Below, piece after piece: positions 13,257-21,281 of a stretch of DNA of 35,600 nucleotides. Each line of letters opens with the position of its first letter. The stretch's first letter is position 1. Where the stretch lies: the NCBI GenBank assembly GCA_003165675.1, contig PMNU01000012.1, forward strand, positions 43,545 through 79,144, read 5' to 3'. Source of the DNA: Chloroflexota bacterium. GTDB taxonomy: Bacteria; Chloroflexota; Limnocylindria; Limnocylindrales; CSP1-4. The notes under the pieces were generated by a model, which saw nothing but the letters and a program-made list of their open reading frames with translations, was not told the origin of the DNA and did no database searches. The translations under genes were made by a program, and so were the position numbers.

Positions 13257-13904
13257 TTACGAGATGTCGCCCGTCGGCTGAACAAGGAAGATCCAGACAT
13301 CCCAGGCGCAGTGGCTCACGATGAGGGCACCAATGGGGACGCCGGCGGCGTAGAGCGCGCACCAGTGGGCTCCGGCCACACCCGCCGCGCCCATCAGAGT
13401 GAGGTTGCCCGTCGTGACGTGCACGGCCGAGTAGGCCGCGGCCGCCACTGCCGCACCGGTCCACCGGCCATAGCGGCGCATTAGCGCTTCCTGGACCAGG
13501 CCCCGCCAGAACAGCTCCTCGGCCGGGCCGACGATCGTTACCAGGCGCGCCGCCGTCTCTCCTCGCGGAGCGAGGTCCCGCAGCGAGTAGATGTCTCGAA
13601 TCTGGTCGTCGCCGCCCGGGACGAAGCGCCGCGCGAACCGGTCGCCGAGCCTGAACGTGCCGTAGAGCGCGGCCGCCGAGGCGAGGCCAAGGGCCACTTC
13701 CCGAGCGCCGATGTGTGTCCGCCGAAGACGTGGATTGGCGGCGAGCGCCAGGCCTCCGAGGACGGCACCGGTCGCCGTCATGCGGCTCCAGAATCGATCG
13801 CGCGGTCCCCGGAAGGTTGCCGCGAACGCCGGCAACGCCGCGGCCAGACCGAGGGCGGTCGCCGCCTCAAGGGTCCGGCTCCGAGCGGGCAATTGGCCGG
13901 CCAT
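13257..13904 (-). CDS. CPBP-family intramembrane metalloprotease (CAAX protease-like)
   Basis: 215 residues, several hydrophobic helices. The three CPBP motifs are present: EExxxR as E129-E130-L-F-W-R134 (AEELFWRGLVQEA), the histidine of the second motif at H162 (AYSAVHV), and HxxxD as H198-C-A-W-D202. In characterised members the glutamate and histidines cleave substrates within the membrane; bacterial members act in peptide processing, immunity or sigma-regulator cleavage rather than on prenylated proteins. The ATG overlaps the stop of the upstream LLM-UbiA gene as TGATG, so the two are translationally coupled. Longer open sequence upstream is only that gene read in another frame. Confidence 0.88.
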   Translation of the reverse strand: MAGQLPARSRTLEAATALGLAAALPAFAATFRGPRDRFWSRMTATGAVLGGLALAANPRLRRTHIGAREVALGLASAAALYGTFRLGDRFARRFVPGGDDQIRDIYSLRDLAPRGETAARLVTIVGPAEELFWRGLVQEALMRRYGRWTGAAVAAAAYSAVHVTTGNLTLMGAAGVAGAHWCALYAAGVPIGALIVSHCAWDVWIFLVQPTGDIS

Positions 13905-15982
13905 CACGGCACAACCCGGGCCGCGAGCAGCCCGACCACGAGCAGCAACCCGAAGGCGAAGTGGAGTCGGGCCGTCTGGAGGTCGATCATGGCAATGGCT
14001 CGGGCCTGGCCGGTCGCGCCGAGCTCCGCCGAGCGGACCACCTGGGCCAGGAACGGCAGCGAGAAGACGGCAATGGCCGTGGTCGACGGCAGCCAGCGAA
14101 GGGCGACCGCCAGACCGAGCGTGACATACGCGCCGAGAACGAGCGCCAGGTATCCATAGTGGGCCCAGTCGCGCCCCAACCGAGTCGACAGCGTGACGAT
14201 CCCGGCTCGCGTGTCCTCGCCGATGTCGCGCCATTCGTTGCCGTGGAGTATGGCCGCCACGAGCAGCCCCACCGGCAGCGAAAGGACGAGCGCCCGCAGG
14301 TCCCAGGCTCCGGTCACGGCGAAGTAGGAGCCGACCACCATTGTCGGGCCCATCAACAGGAAGACGATCGGCACGCCCATAGCCCGGTACTTGTACTGGA
14401 ACGGGGGCGCCGTGTAGGTGTAGCCGGCGACGACGCCGACCAGACCGAGTCCGACGATGGCGGGACCGCGCAGCCAGACAAGATAGGTTCCGATGACGAC
14501 CGCCGCCGCGAACAGACCGAGGGCGAAGGCGTAGGCGCCGCGCTCGCTGACTCGACCCTTGAGGACGGCGTGGCTCATCCGGGGGGACGTGATGGTGTCG
14601 ACGCCCCTGCGGACGTCGTAGACCTCGTTGATCACGTTCGTGCCGGAGTGGAGCAGCATCCCGCCGGCGAGGGCGGCCAGGAACGGAAGAAGCGAGAAGC
14701 GCGAGTCCACTACTGCGAGGGCGCCGCCCGCCAGGACCGGGATCGCCGACGCGGTATAGGCGAACGGTCGCAGGATCTCGTACCCGGCGGCAACCCGGCG
14801 ACGAACCCGCTCGGAGAGCTCGAGCCGGCGATCGTCCGCCAGTCCGGTCGGGCTGCGACCGGTGTCGTCGGAGGATGGGGGTGCCGGCTCGGCGGCGGCG
14901 GGGCTGGTCGATGCAGCGGCCGCAACCGCCTCGCGCTTCACCGCGGCCCGATCCGGCAGGGCGGCGTACAGCTTCGCCGCCTCGATCAGCTCGATCGTCT
15001 GGGCTTCTTCCTGAACCACCGGCTGGAGAAGCGGCAAATCGAGACCGGTCTCGGTGTGGAAGGCCATCGCCCTTGCCGCGACGTCCTCTCGGGTGCCGCA
15101 GAGCATGAAGGCGTCCAGGAGATCGTCGGGGATGAGCTTTCCGGCTTCGTGGTAGTCCTCAGCCCGCCAGGCGGCGGCGATTCGGTCGCGCATCTCGCGG
15201 GAGAAGCCGGCTCGCTGGAGCGACACGTCGCCCAGGATGGACATCATGTAGATCACGAACGGCTCACGCTTGGCCCGGTTCAGGGCCTCGCGGCGGGTCT
15301 TGTCCACGAGTGAAAGCAGGTAGGCGGCGGTGTCGACGTCGGCGGGATCGCGGCCGGCGGCCGCCGCCGAGGCACGCAGCCGCTCCAGGATCCCACGCAG
15401 CGAGGGGATCGACTCGCACGGGCGGGCGAGGTAGCCGTCGGCCTTGCGGCCGGCCAGTTCCACGAACTCCTTGCGATAGCCGGCGACGTACAGCGGGATG
15501 CGATGCGCAGGCGGGAACATCGGTTGGATGGGCGGCAGGCCGGGAGTCCCCGACGCCACCCGCTCACCGGCCCACAGGGCCCGGAGCTGGTCCATGGTCT
15601 CGCTAACGCGATCGAGCGCATCGGTGAGGGAGTAGGGGATCCCCATCTGCGCGAGGCGCAGCGGTAGGCCCGTGCCAAGCCCTATGACGATGCGCTCTGG
15701 CAGGAGCTCGTCCAGGGAGGAGCCGGTCATGGCGAGGACCACGGGATGGCGCGTGTACGGGTTGACTGCGCCGAGGGCAACGCGGAACGAGCCATCGGGG
15801 TCCGTCGCGAGAGCGCTCGCGATGGCCGAGCCGTACGTGACGGCGTCGCGCTCGAAGTAGGAATCGTGGATCCAGATGGAGTCGAGGCCGGCGTCTCGGG
15901 CGCGTCTCGTCCAGTCGATGACGTCGGAAATGTCGCCCCGGGCGGCAATGCCCAGACCGACTCGACGTGCCAACGCTCGCAT
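13904..15982 (-). CDS. Fusion protein: LLM flavin/F420-type oxidoreductase plus UbiA-family prenyltransferase
   Basis: 692 residues in one uninterrupted frame from ATG 15982 (GGGAG just upstream). Residues 1-345 read as a luciferase-like monooxygenase TIM barrel: VGLGIAARGDISDVIDWTRR, AGLDSIWIHDSYF, GLGTGLPLRLAQMGI and PLYVAGYRKEFVELAGRKAD. This class uses FMN or coenzyme F420. After an Ala/Pro-rich linker (about 346-385), residues 390-692 form a polytopic UbiA-type domain with both aspartate-rich motifs: NVINEVYDVRRGVD (N449, N452, D456, D462) and NEWRDIGEDTRAG (N582, D586, D590). The second is MenA-like, suggesting prenylation of an aromatic acid such as a quinone head group. The first motif has NE where ND is usual. 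Linking both activities in one chain suggests consecutive steps on one substrate; this is inference. It is coupled to the CPBP protease gene. Confidence 0.88.
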   Translation of the reverse strand: MRALARRVGLGIAARGDISDVIDWTRRARDAGLDSIWIHDSYFERDAVTYGSAIASALATDPDGSFRVALGAVNPYTRHPVVLAMTGSSLDELLPERIVIGLGTGLPLRLAQMGIPYSLTDALDRVSETMDQLRALWAGERVASGTPGLPPIQPMFPPAHRIPLYVAGYRKEFVELAGRKADGYLARPCESIPSLRGILERLRASAAAAGRDPADVDTAAYLLSLVDKTRREALNRAKREPFVIYMMSILGDVSLQRAGFSREMRDRIAAAWRAEDYHEAGKLIPDDLLDAFMLCGTREDVAARAMAFHTETGLDLPLLQPVVQEEAQTIELIEAAKLYAALPDRAAVKREAVAAAASTSPAAAEPAPPSSDDTGRSPTGLADDRRLELSERVRRRVAAGYEILRPFAYTASAIPVLAGGALAVVDSRFSLLPFLAALAGGMLLHSGTNVINEVYDVRRGVDTITSPRMSHAVLKGRVSERGAYAFALGLFAAAVVIGTYLVWLRGPAIVGLGLVGVVAGYTYTAPPFQYKYRAMGVPIVFLLMGPTMVVGSYFAVTGAWDLRALVLSLPVGLLVAAILHGNEWRDIGEDTRAGIVTLSTRLGRDWAHYGYLALVLGAYVTLGLAVALRWLPSTTAIAVFSLPFLAQVVRSAELGATGQARAIAMIDLQTARLHFAFGLLLVVGLLAARVVP

Positions 15983-16048
15983 GTATCTCCCGTGCTCCGG
16001 TGCGCCGGCCTGCCGATGTCGCAGGCAGCGAGGCCGGAAACGCTCGAT

Positions 16049-16054
16049 ATGTTA
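16049..16054 (-). promoter_or_regulatory. Possible -10 box for the LLM-UbiA gene
   Basis: On the minus strand this reads TAACAT, within the only AT-rich part of the divergent gap. It lies about 65 bases before the start codon. No clear -35 was found. Confidence 0.3.
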
Positions 16055-16153
16055 GCAACTCGCCGATATTAACTGCCGGCACGGATAAGGCCGGCCCGGG
16101 CCGCGAAGCGGGCCAGACGTGCGCCCGCAGGGGACGGCCCGCCCGGCAGCAGC

Positions 16154-16172
16154 CATCGCAGCGGCTGCGATG
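16154..16172. promoter_or_regulatory. Perfect inverted repeat upstream of the GNAT gene (operator candidate)
   Basis: CATCGCAGC (16154-16162), a central G, then GCTGCGATG (16164-16172). The arms are perfect complements. It ends 25 bases before the TAACGT box of the downstream gene, where a regulator could contact or block polymerase. The regulator is unknown. Confidence 0.45.
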
Positions 16173-16196
16173 CCTGCTCATTGGCGCGCCATCCCT

Positions 16197-16202
16197 TAAC
16201 GT
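16197..16202 (+). promoter_or_regulatory. -10 box of a probable leaderless transcript
   Basis: TAACGT followed by six bases and the ATG at 16209. No Shine-Dalgarno sequence precedes this start, so transcription probably begins at or next to the start codon. Confidence 0.5.
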
Positions 16203-16208
16203 GGCGCC

Positions 16209-17066
16209 ATGCCACTCCCGAGCGGCCCCGATCCGTGGTTTGGACTCAGCCCCGAGACGCTCCGCTTCCTGGAGGTCCATCCGGCGCGCGCGATCGCGAT
16301 TCCGGGGCGTGGCTGGCGTGACTTCGGCGACGCGGTGATGCTCTTTTCCGCTGGCGAGAAGGAGCCGTTCTTCAACCGCTTGACGGCGGTTCGCTGGCCC
16401 GAGGACTCCTGCGCGTTCGACGCGCGGCTTCGTCAGGCGACGGAGCTGTTCGCCGCCCTCGACCGCAAACCCTACGTCTGGGCAATCCCGAGTCTGAGCG
16501 CGCCATTGGACCTGGTTGCGCGCCTCGCCGCCAACGGCTTCATAGACCAGGGCGGCGGCTACGACATGATCCTGCTCGACGACCCGGCCGCACGGCCGAA
16601 TGTACCGCTTCCTCGAGGCGCGGTTCTGGAGCGTTGGAACAACCCATCCGACGCCGATCGCGTCGCGCTTGCAGCGGCCCTCGCCGTCGTGATCGGCGAG
16701 TCGTTCGGTATCCCCGAGAGCCGTCGGGCGAACCTGATCACCGAAATCGCCCTAACGCTGGCGCAGCCTTTCTTCCACGCCTGCCTGCTCCGCGTCGACG
16801 GCGAGCCGGTGGCCACCGGCGAGCGCTTTACGTTCGACGGCGCCAGCTACCTCTCGTCGATCGGAACGCGGCCGGCGTGGCGCGGTCGCGGCTTCGCCAG
16901 GCTCATCACGACTGCCCTGGCCCGCGACTCCGTCGCCGGCGGATCGGAACTCGTCTACCTCGGCGTCTACGCCGATAACACCCGCGCCATTCGCCTCTAC
17001 GATCGACTCGGTTTCCGCATGCTGGGGCCCCGATCGTCCGATATGCTGCTCGAACGTCCGCGCTGA
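16209..17066 (+). CDS. GNAT-family N-acetyltransferase
   Basis: 285 residues. The C-terminal half carries the GNAT fold: acetyl-CoA pyrophosphate loop R225-x-x-G228-x-A230 in GTRPAWRGRGFARLITTAL, then the beta5/alpha4 pair LGVYADNTRAIRLYDRLGFR. The N-terminal half (about 1-135) is weaker and may be a degenerate second GNAT copy, as is common in proteins of this length. The substrate is not predictable. Starts at ATG 16209 without a ribosome-binding site but with a -10 box six bases upstream, so the message is probably leaderless. The next gene begins 158 bases later, so it is probably transcribed alone. Confidence 0.88.
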   Translation: MPLPSGPDPWFGLSPETLRFLEVHPARAIAIPGRGWRDFGDAVMLFSAGEKEPFFNRLTAVRWPEDSCAFDARLRQATELFAALDRKPYVWAIPSLSAPLDLVARLAANGFIDQGGGYDMILLDDPAARPNVPLPRGAVLERWNNPSDADRVALAAALAVVIGESFGIPESRRANLITEIALTLAQPFFHACLLRVDGEPVATGERFTFDGASYLSSIGTRPAWRGRGFARLITTALARDSVAGGSELVYLGVYADNTRAIRLYDRLGFRMLGPRSSDMLLERPR

Positions 17067-17224
17067 GCCCAACAGGCGATCCAAGCGGTTGACCCGCTCG
17101 TCGTGTCGGCGGCCGAGAGACGATCATTCGCAAGGTGGAGGACCACCCGCGGGGGCGCCGCGAGCATCGGGAACAACGCACCGGAACCGGGGGATCCACG
17201 CGCCATGTATAGCCAAGGAGTGAG

Positions 17225-18154
17225 ATGACGCAAAGCGGCGAGCCCGTCATCCGCGTCAAAGACCTGAAGAAGCACTACGGGGACGTCAAAGCCGTCGACG
17301 GGGTCACCTTCGAGGTCGCGCGAGGCGAGGTCTTCGGGATGCTGGGTCCCAACGGGGCCGGCAAGACGACCACGATCGAGGTCCTGGAAGGCCTGCGCCC
17401 GCCCGACTCGGGCACCGTCGAGGTGTTCGGGCTCGACGTGTGCAGGCACCCCGAGTCCATCAAGCAGCGCATCGGCGTCCAGCTGCAGAGCGTTTCGCTG
17501 TACCCGCGCCTGACCGTCACCGAGTTGCTGGATTTGTTCGGCAGCTTCTACGCGCACCATCTGCGCACCAAGCAGCTGATCGACGCGGTCGACCTGGGCG
17601 AGCGGGCGAAGGCCCGGTCGATGAACCTTTCGGGCGGCCAGCAGCAGCGGCTCTCGATCGCGCTGGCCCTGGTGAACGATCCCGAGCTGATCTTCCTCGA
17701 CGAGCCGACGACGGGCCTGGACCCGCAGGCACGCCGCTCTCTGTGGGACCTGATCAAGGGGCTTCAGGCGAAGGGCAAGTCGATCCTGATGACGACCCAC
17801 TACATGGAAGAGGCCGCGGAGCTGTGCGACCGGGTCGCCATCATGGACCACGGCCACATCCTGGAGATGGGCACGGTCCCCGAGCTGATCGGGCGGCGAT
17901 TCAAGGAGCGGGCCGTCTTCTTCGACACGAACCTCAAGCTTTCCTCGGCCCAGCTTGGCACGCTCGACGGAGTCACGCGGGCCGCCCAGGAGGACGGCCA
18001 GACCGTGCTCTATTCGCGCGATGTAGCCGGCACGATCGGTGCGCTGCTGGCTCTCGCCGACAGCCTGGTCGTGGAGCCGAAGAACCTGGGGATACGCCAG
18101 GCGACCCTCGAAGACGTCTTCCTCGACCTGACCGGTCGGGCCCTGCGCGACTAG
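17225..18154 (+). CDS. ABC-2 type exporter, ATP-binding protein
   Basis: 309 residues with a complete nucleotide-binding domain: Walker A GPNGAGKTT (41-49), Q-loop near 86-88, signature LSGGQ (135-139), Walker B LIFLDE (155-160), D-loop in GLDP, and the switch histidine H192 in TTHYMEE. The roughly 75-residue C-terminal extension is typical of CcmA/DrrA-type exporters. ATG 17225 has AAGGAG four bases upstream. The permease gene starts 10 bases after the stop, so the two form a two-gene operon; by family they export a drug, lipid or polysaccharide, and no substrate clue is adjacent. Confidence 0.95.
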   Translation: MTQSGEPVIRVKDLKKHYGDVKAVDGVTFEVARGEVFGMLGPNGAGKTTTIEVLEGLRPPDSGTVEVFGLDVCRHPESIKQRIGVQLQSVSLYPRLTVTELLDLFGSFYAHHLRTKQLIDAVDLGERAKARSMNLSGGQQQRLSIALALVNDPELIFLDEPTTGLDPQARRSLWDLIKGLQAKGKSILMTTHYMEEAAELCDRVAIMDHGHILEMGTVPELIGRRFKERAVFFDTNLKLSSAQLGTLDGVTRAAQEDGQTVLYSRDVAGTIGALLALADSLVVEPKNLGIRQATLEDVFLDLTGRALRD

Positions 18155-18164
18155 GAGCCGAACG

Positions 18165-19247
18165 ATGAACACCCTCCTGCGGCTGACCGTCGCGAACATC
18201 CGGTCGCTGGTCCGCGACAGAGCGGCCCTCTTCTGGACCTTCTTCTTCCCGGTCATGTTCGTCTTCCTGTTCGGCTGGATCTTCGGCGGCAGCGGCGACA
18301 GCAAGGTCGCAATCGGCTTCGTCGACCAGGACAACACGCCGGTCTCGATGGGGCTCGAGCAAGCCTTCTCGCAGGTCAGTCTCCTGACCGTCCAGACGGG
18401 CTCGCTCGAGGCTGAGAAGGCGGCGATGCAGCACGGCGACATCTCCGCCATCGTGGTGGTTCCGTCAGGCGCGGGGGCTGCGGTCGCGGCCAAGAGCACG
18501 ACGTCGATCCAGCTGTACACCGATCCGAGCAGCAGCCAGGTCAGTCAGGTCGTCACGCAGGTGGCCGACCAGATCGTCGCCGCGTCGAACCTGCACATAG
18601 CCGGTGGCTCGGCGGTGGTCGGAATCCAGCCTATGACCCTGCAATCCACCAACATCAGCAGCGTCGCGTACCTGGTTCCGAGCATCCTGGCCATGGCGCT
18701 GATGCAACTCGGCGTCTTCGCCGCTATTCCGCTCGTGCAGCAGCGCGAGAAGGGCATTCTCAAGCGCCTGGGCGCCACGCCGCTGGCTCGCTGGAAGCTG
18801 GTCGGCAGCAACGTGCTGCTGCGCCTGCTGGTGGCCATTGTCGACGCCGTGGTGATCCTCGGCATCGGGCTGGTCTTCTTCAACGTCAAGATCGTCGGCA
18901 GCCTCATTGTCGCGGCCGGGCTGATCCTTCTCGGGGCCGGCGCTTTCCTGGCCATCGGCTTCGCGCTCGCGTCCTTCCTCAAGACCGAGGAGCAAGCAAC
19001 TGGGGTGGTGCAGGTCGTCCAGATGCCGATGATGTTCCTGTCGGGCATCTTCTTCTCGTTCGACTTCCTGCCTGGCTTCCTCCAGACCATCGCCCGCCTC
19101 ATGCCGCTGACCTATCTGGGCGATGCCCTCCGACAGGTGATGGTGAACGGGACCCAGGTGGCGCCGCTGGGCGTGGACGTGGCGGTCCTCACCGGCTGGC
19201 TGGTGGTGTGCCTGACTATCGCGGCTCGATCGTTCCGCTGGGAGTAG
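18165..19247 (+). CDS. ABC-2 type exporter, permease protein
   Basis: 360 residues with the ABC-2 membrane layout: one N-terminal helix (RAALFWTFFFPVMFVFLFGW, about 20-43), an extracytoplasmic domain of about 130 residues, then five helices in the C-terminal half, including the amphipathic coupling region QQREKGILKRLGATPLARWK. A typical late motif is PMMFLSGIFFSFDFLP followed by MPLTYLGDALRQVM. AGGAG, overlapping the stop of the ATPase gene, serves as its ribosome-binding site with a 7-base gap. It forms a heteromeric or dimeric exporter with the upstream ATPase. Confidence 0.94.
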   Translation: MNTLLRLTVANIRSLVRDRAALFWTFFFPVMFVFLFGWIFGGSGDSKVAIGFVDQDNTPVSMGLEQAFSQVSLLTVQTGSLEAEKAAMQHGDISAIVVVPSGAGAAVAAKSTTSIQLYTDPSSSQVSQVVTQVADQIVAASNLHIAGGSAVVGIQPMTLQSTNISSVAYLVPSILAMALMQLGVFAAIPLVQQREKGILKRLGATPLARWKLVGSNVLLRLLVAIVDAVVILGIGLVFFNVKIVGSLIVAAGLILLGAGAFLAIGFALASFLKTEEQATGVVQVVQMPMMFLSGIFFSFDFLPGFLQTIARLMPLTYLGDALRQVMVNGTQVAPLGVDVAVLTGWLVVCLTIAARSFRWE

Positions 19248-19275
19248 CCGGCTCTGTCTCCTGGGGCGGCGAGCA

Positions 19276-19298
19276 GCACCCGGGTGCGGCCGCGCGGC
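19276..19298. terminator. GC palindromes between convergent permease and nitroreductase genes
   Basis: GCACCCGGGTGC (19276-19287) and GCCGCGCGGC (19289-19298) are two adjacent perfect palindromes in the 62-base convergent gap. They could fold as hairpins, but no T-run follows. Confidence 0.3.
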
Positions 19299-19309
19299 TT
19301 TGGCGGCGC

Positions 19310-19831
19310 CTACCAGCGCTCGTAGTGGACGACGGCCTCGAGCGGCTTGCGGCCGCCGGCGCGCTTGGCCCAGGTGAGGGCTTCGGGCTTCTCGGGGTAG
19401 CCGAACGAAAGCATGAACTCGCAGCAGTGGTCGGCCGGGTACCCGAGCAGCTCGCGGGCGAGCGGCTGGTTGTAGACCGTGGCCGGCACGCTGCCGATGT
19501 CGAGCTCCCAGGCCGCGAGGGTCATGTTCTGGGCTGCGCGCCCCAGGTCCCACATGATCGAGTACGGCGCGTCGTGCGTGGCCGGGTCCGGTACGACCAG
19601 GGCTATGGCGGCGGCAGCTCCGGCGAGGTGCTGCGCGTACGGCCCGACCTCGCTCAGCCGCAGGAGATGCTCCCGATTGGTGCACACGATGAAGTCCCAG
19701 CTCTGCTGGTTCTTGGAGCTGCCCGAGCGCCGTCCGGCGTCGAGGATGCGGCGCAGGTGCTCGGGCTCGAGCGGCCGCTCGGCGAACTTGCGGATGGCGC
19801 GCGTCGTGTCGATTGCTTGCCACGTGTCCAC
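19310..19831 (-). CDS. Nitroreductase-family FMN oxidoreductase
   Basis: 173 residues from GTG 19831, which has AAGGGAG six bases upstream; the longer open frame lacks any start signal. FMN-site motifs: the N-terminal arginines in AIDTTRAIRKF (R11, R14), the SGSSKNQQSWDFIVC segment (37-50), and WDLGRAAQNMTLAAWELDIGS (94-114) of the dimer helix. Such enzymes reduce nitro groups, quinones or flavins with NAD(P)H; some relatives use F420 or break down flavin. The C-terminus (RKPLEAVVHYERW) matches family practice. Transcribed away from the ABC permease, and about 75 bases after the hydrolase gene in the same direction. Confidence 0.9.
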   Translation of the reverse strand: MDTWQAIDTTRAIRKFAERPLEPEHLRRILDAGRRSGSSKNQQSWDFIVCTNREHLLRLSEVGPYAQHLAGAAAAIALVVPDPATHDAPYSIMWDLGRAAQNMTLAAWELDIGSVPATVYNQPLARELLGYPADHCCEFMLSFGYPEKPEALTWAKRAGGRKPLEAVVHYERW

Positions 19832-19907
19832 TTGATTCTCCCTTGATCCGGAGGTTGGGACGGCGGTTGGCCGAGCCGGTGCTGGCCAGGGCCGGTCGCG
19901 CTGCCGT

Positions 19908-21098
19908 TCAGTCGAGGTCGATAGTTCTATTGGCGGGCGGCGTCTTGGCCGCCAGCGCGCCGAAGCTGTAGACCGGATCGGGCGGTCGCTCCACCATGAC
20001 GGCGGCGGCGCGGTCTCCGGCAGTTTCCGGGGACAGCCCGCCCCCGAGCCACCTGGCGAAGAACGCCGCGCCCCTGCGGCGGCAGTCGGCGTCCTCGTAG
20101 AGCCAGCGATGACCGAAATCGGGTAGGACCAGCGTTTCGACCGGCGCGTCGTTCTGGTCGCGTTTCGCGGTCGCCGCTCGCGCGATGAGGTCCATGTGCT
20201 CGACCGGTACGCCGTGGTCCTGGGCACCGTGGACCAGCAGCAGCGGGCCGCGGTACAGGGCCGCGGCGGCGACTGCGCTCGCTTCTTCCACCGAGTGGCG
20301 TCTGGGAACGAGCAGGATCGCCGCGGTGAACCAGGCGAGCGGAGTGGCGACGGGCTCGGGAATCTGCATCTCGGCCATCTGGAAGGTCTTGAGGGTCATC
20401 CGCACCAGGTCGGCCGGTGCGGACATGCTGACGACCGCGGCGATCTCCGGTTCTCGAGAGGCGGCCACGATAGCGCCCGCGCCACCCATTGAGTGGCCCA
20501 GGACGCCCACAGCTGACACTTCCGGCCGGGTCGCCAGCCAGCGCGCGGCCGCGGCGGTGTCGTCGGCGAACTCGGGGACGTTGATCGGCAGCGTCTCGGG
20601 CGGGTTGTCGCCGTGGCCGCGAACGTCGAAGACGAGGCAGTGGAAGCCGGCGGCGTGAAGGTACCGGACATGGGCGAAGGTCCGGCCTCGGTTCGACTCC
20701 CAGCCGTGGACGACGGCTATCGCGGGTCGGCGATCGATCGGGACGCCGGCTTTCGCGACCAGCGCCGCAGTCTCAGCGGTCGCGTGGGCCGCTGCGGTCG
20801 AGCGCGCGCCTCCTGCGGTTTGGGTGGCGGCGACAAGTCGACGCCTGCGCGGGGCCGGAGTCGCAGGCGCAGGGATGAACCATCCGGCAAGAGCATGGTC
20901 GCCGGCCGGAATCGCGACCTCCTCGAAGTCCAGCTCGAAATCCGCCGGCGAAGTCTCGACCGGGCTGCGCCGAGGGAGCCCGACGCGCTCGCGGTAGCGG
21001 AGGGCGAATCGATACGCGGCGGCCAGTCCTGTCGCGGCCCCGACCGCCAGGACCAGGCGAAGCCACTTGAGTCGTTTGCAGCGTTTCGGTCGTGCCAT
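19908..21098 (-). CDS. Membrane-anchored alpha/beta hydrolase (serine hydrolase)
   Basis: 396 residues from ATG 21098. A basic N-terminus and one helix (about 12-33) anchor it, with the catalytic domain probably outside. The nucleophile elbow is GHSMG (S203), the acid is D294 in GAQDHGVP, and the histidine is H330 in DFGHRWLYED. The oxyanion-side motif VVHGWESNRGRTF (129-141) is that of the YqkD/BAAT-like dienelactone-hydrolase-type family. An alanine/threonine-rich insertion (about 78-123) sits between the first strands and looks disordered. No Shine-Dalgarno is apparent. The substrate is not predictable; esters or peptides are usual for the fold. Confidence 0.87.
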   Translation of the reverse strand: MARPKRCKRLKWLRLVLAVGAATGLAAAYRFALRYRERVGLPRRSPVETSPADFELDFEEVAIPAGDHALAGWFIPAPATPAPRRRRLVAATQTAGGARSTAAAHATAETAALVAKAGVPIDRRPAIAVVHGWESNRGRTFAHVRYLHAAGFHCLVFDVRGHGDNPPETLPINVPEFADDTAAAARWLATRPEVSAVGVLGHSMGGAGAIVAASREPEIAAVVSMSAPADLVRMTLKTFQMAEMQIPEPVATPLAWFTAAILLVPRRHSVEEASAVAAAALYRGPLLLVHGAQDHGVPVEHMDLIARAATAKRDQNDAPVETLVLPDFGHRWLYEDADCRRRGAAFFARWLGGGLSPETAGDRAAAVMVERPPDPVYSFGALAAKTPPANRTIDLD

Positions 21099-21269
21099 GA
21101 GGGTAGGGGACGCTACGCGGGCCGGCCTGTCAAGAGCGGTGTGCGCGGGGAGGCGCAGGATCTGACTCGGATCCGCTCGACGCGGAGACGCGAACCCATC
21201 CCTGCCGGCTCGACGCCGAGCTCCCACCCGAGCCGGGGCGGCCGAGCGCGACTCTCGGGGCTCGACCGG

Positions 21270-21275
21270 TAGACT
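21270..21275 (+). promoter_or_regulatory. -10 box of a probable leaderless transcript
   Basis: TAGACT followed by six bases and the ATG at 21282, with no Shine-Dalgarno sequence before the start. This fits the same leaderless layout seen at 16197 and 34573. Confidence 0.5.
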
Positions 21276-21281
21276 GGTCGG

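Noticed and set aside
13715-15313. Plus-strand 532-codon frame
   Set aside because: Shadow of the LLM-UbiA fusion gene, whose minus-strand product has clear domains.
17208-17213. TATAGC as a -10 box for the ABC operon
   Set aside because: It would start transcription inside or just after the ribosome-binding site at 17215-17220, leaving almost no leader for that site to work.
16997-19823. Minus-strand frames of 507 and 452 codons opposite the ABC transporter
   Set aside because: Antisense to two certain ABC genes; compositions are typical of reverse-frame shadows, and the end of the second one overlaps the real nitroreductase in another frame.
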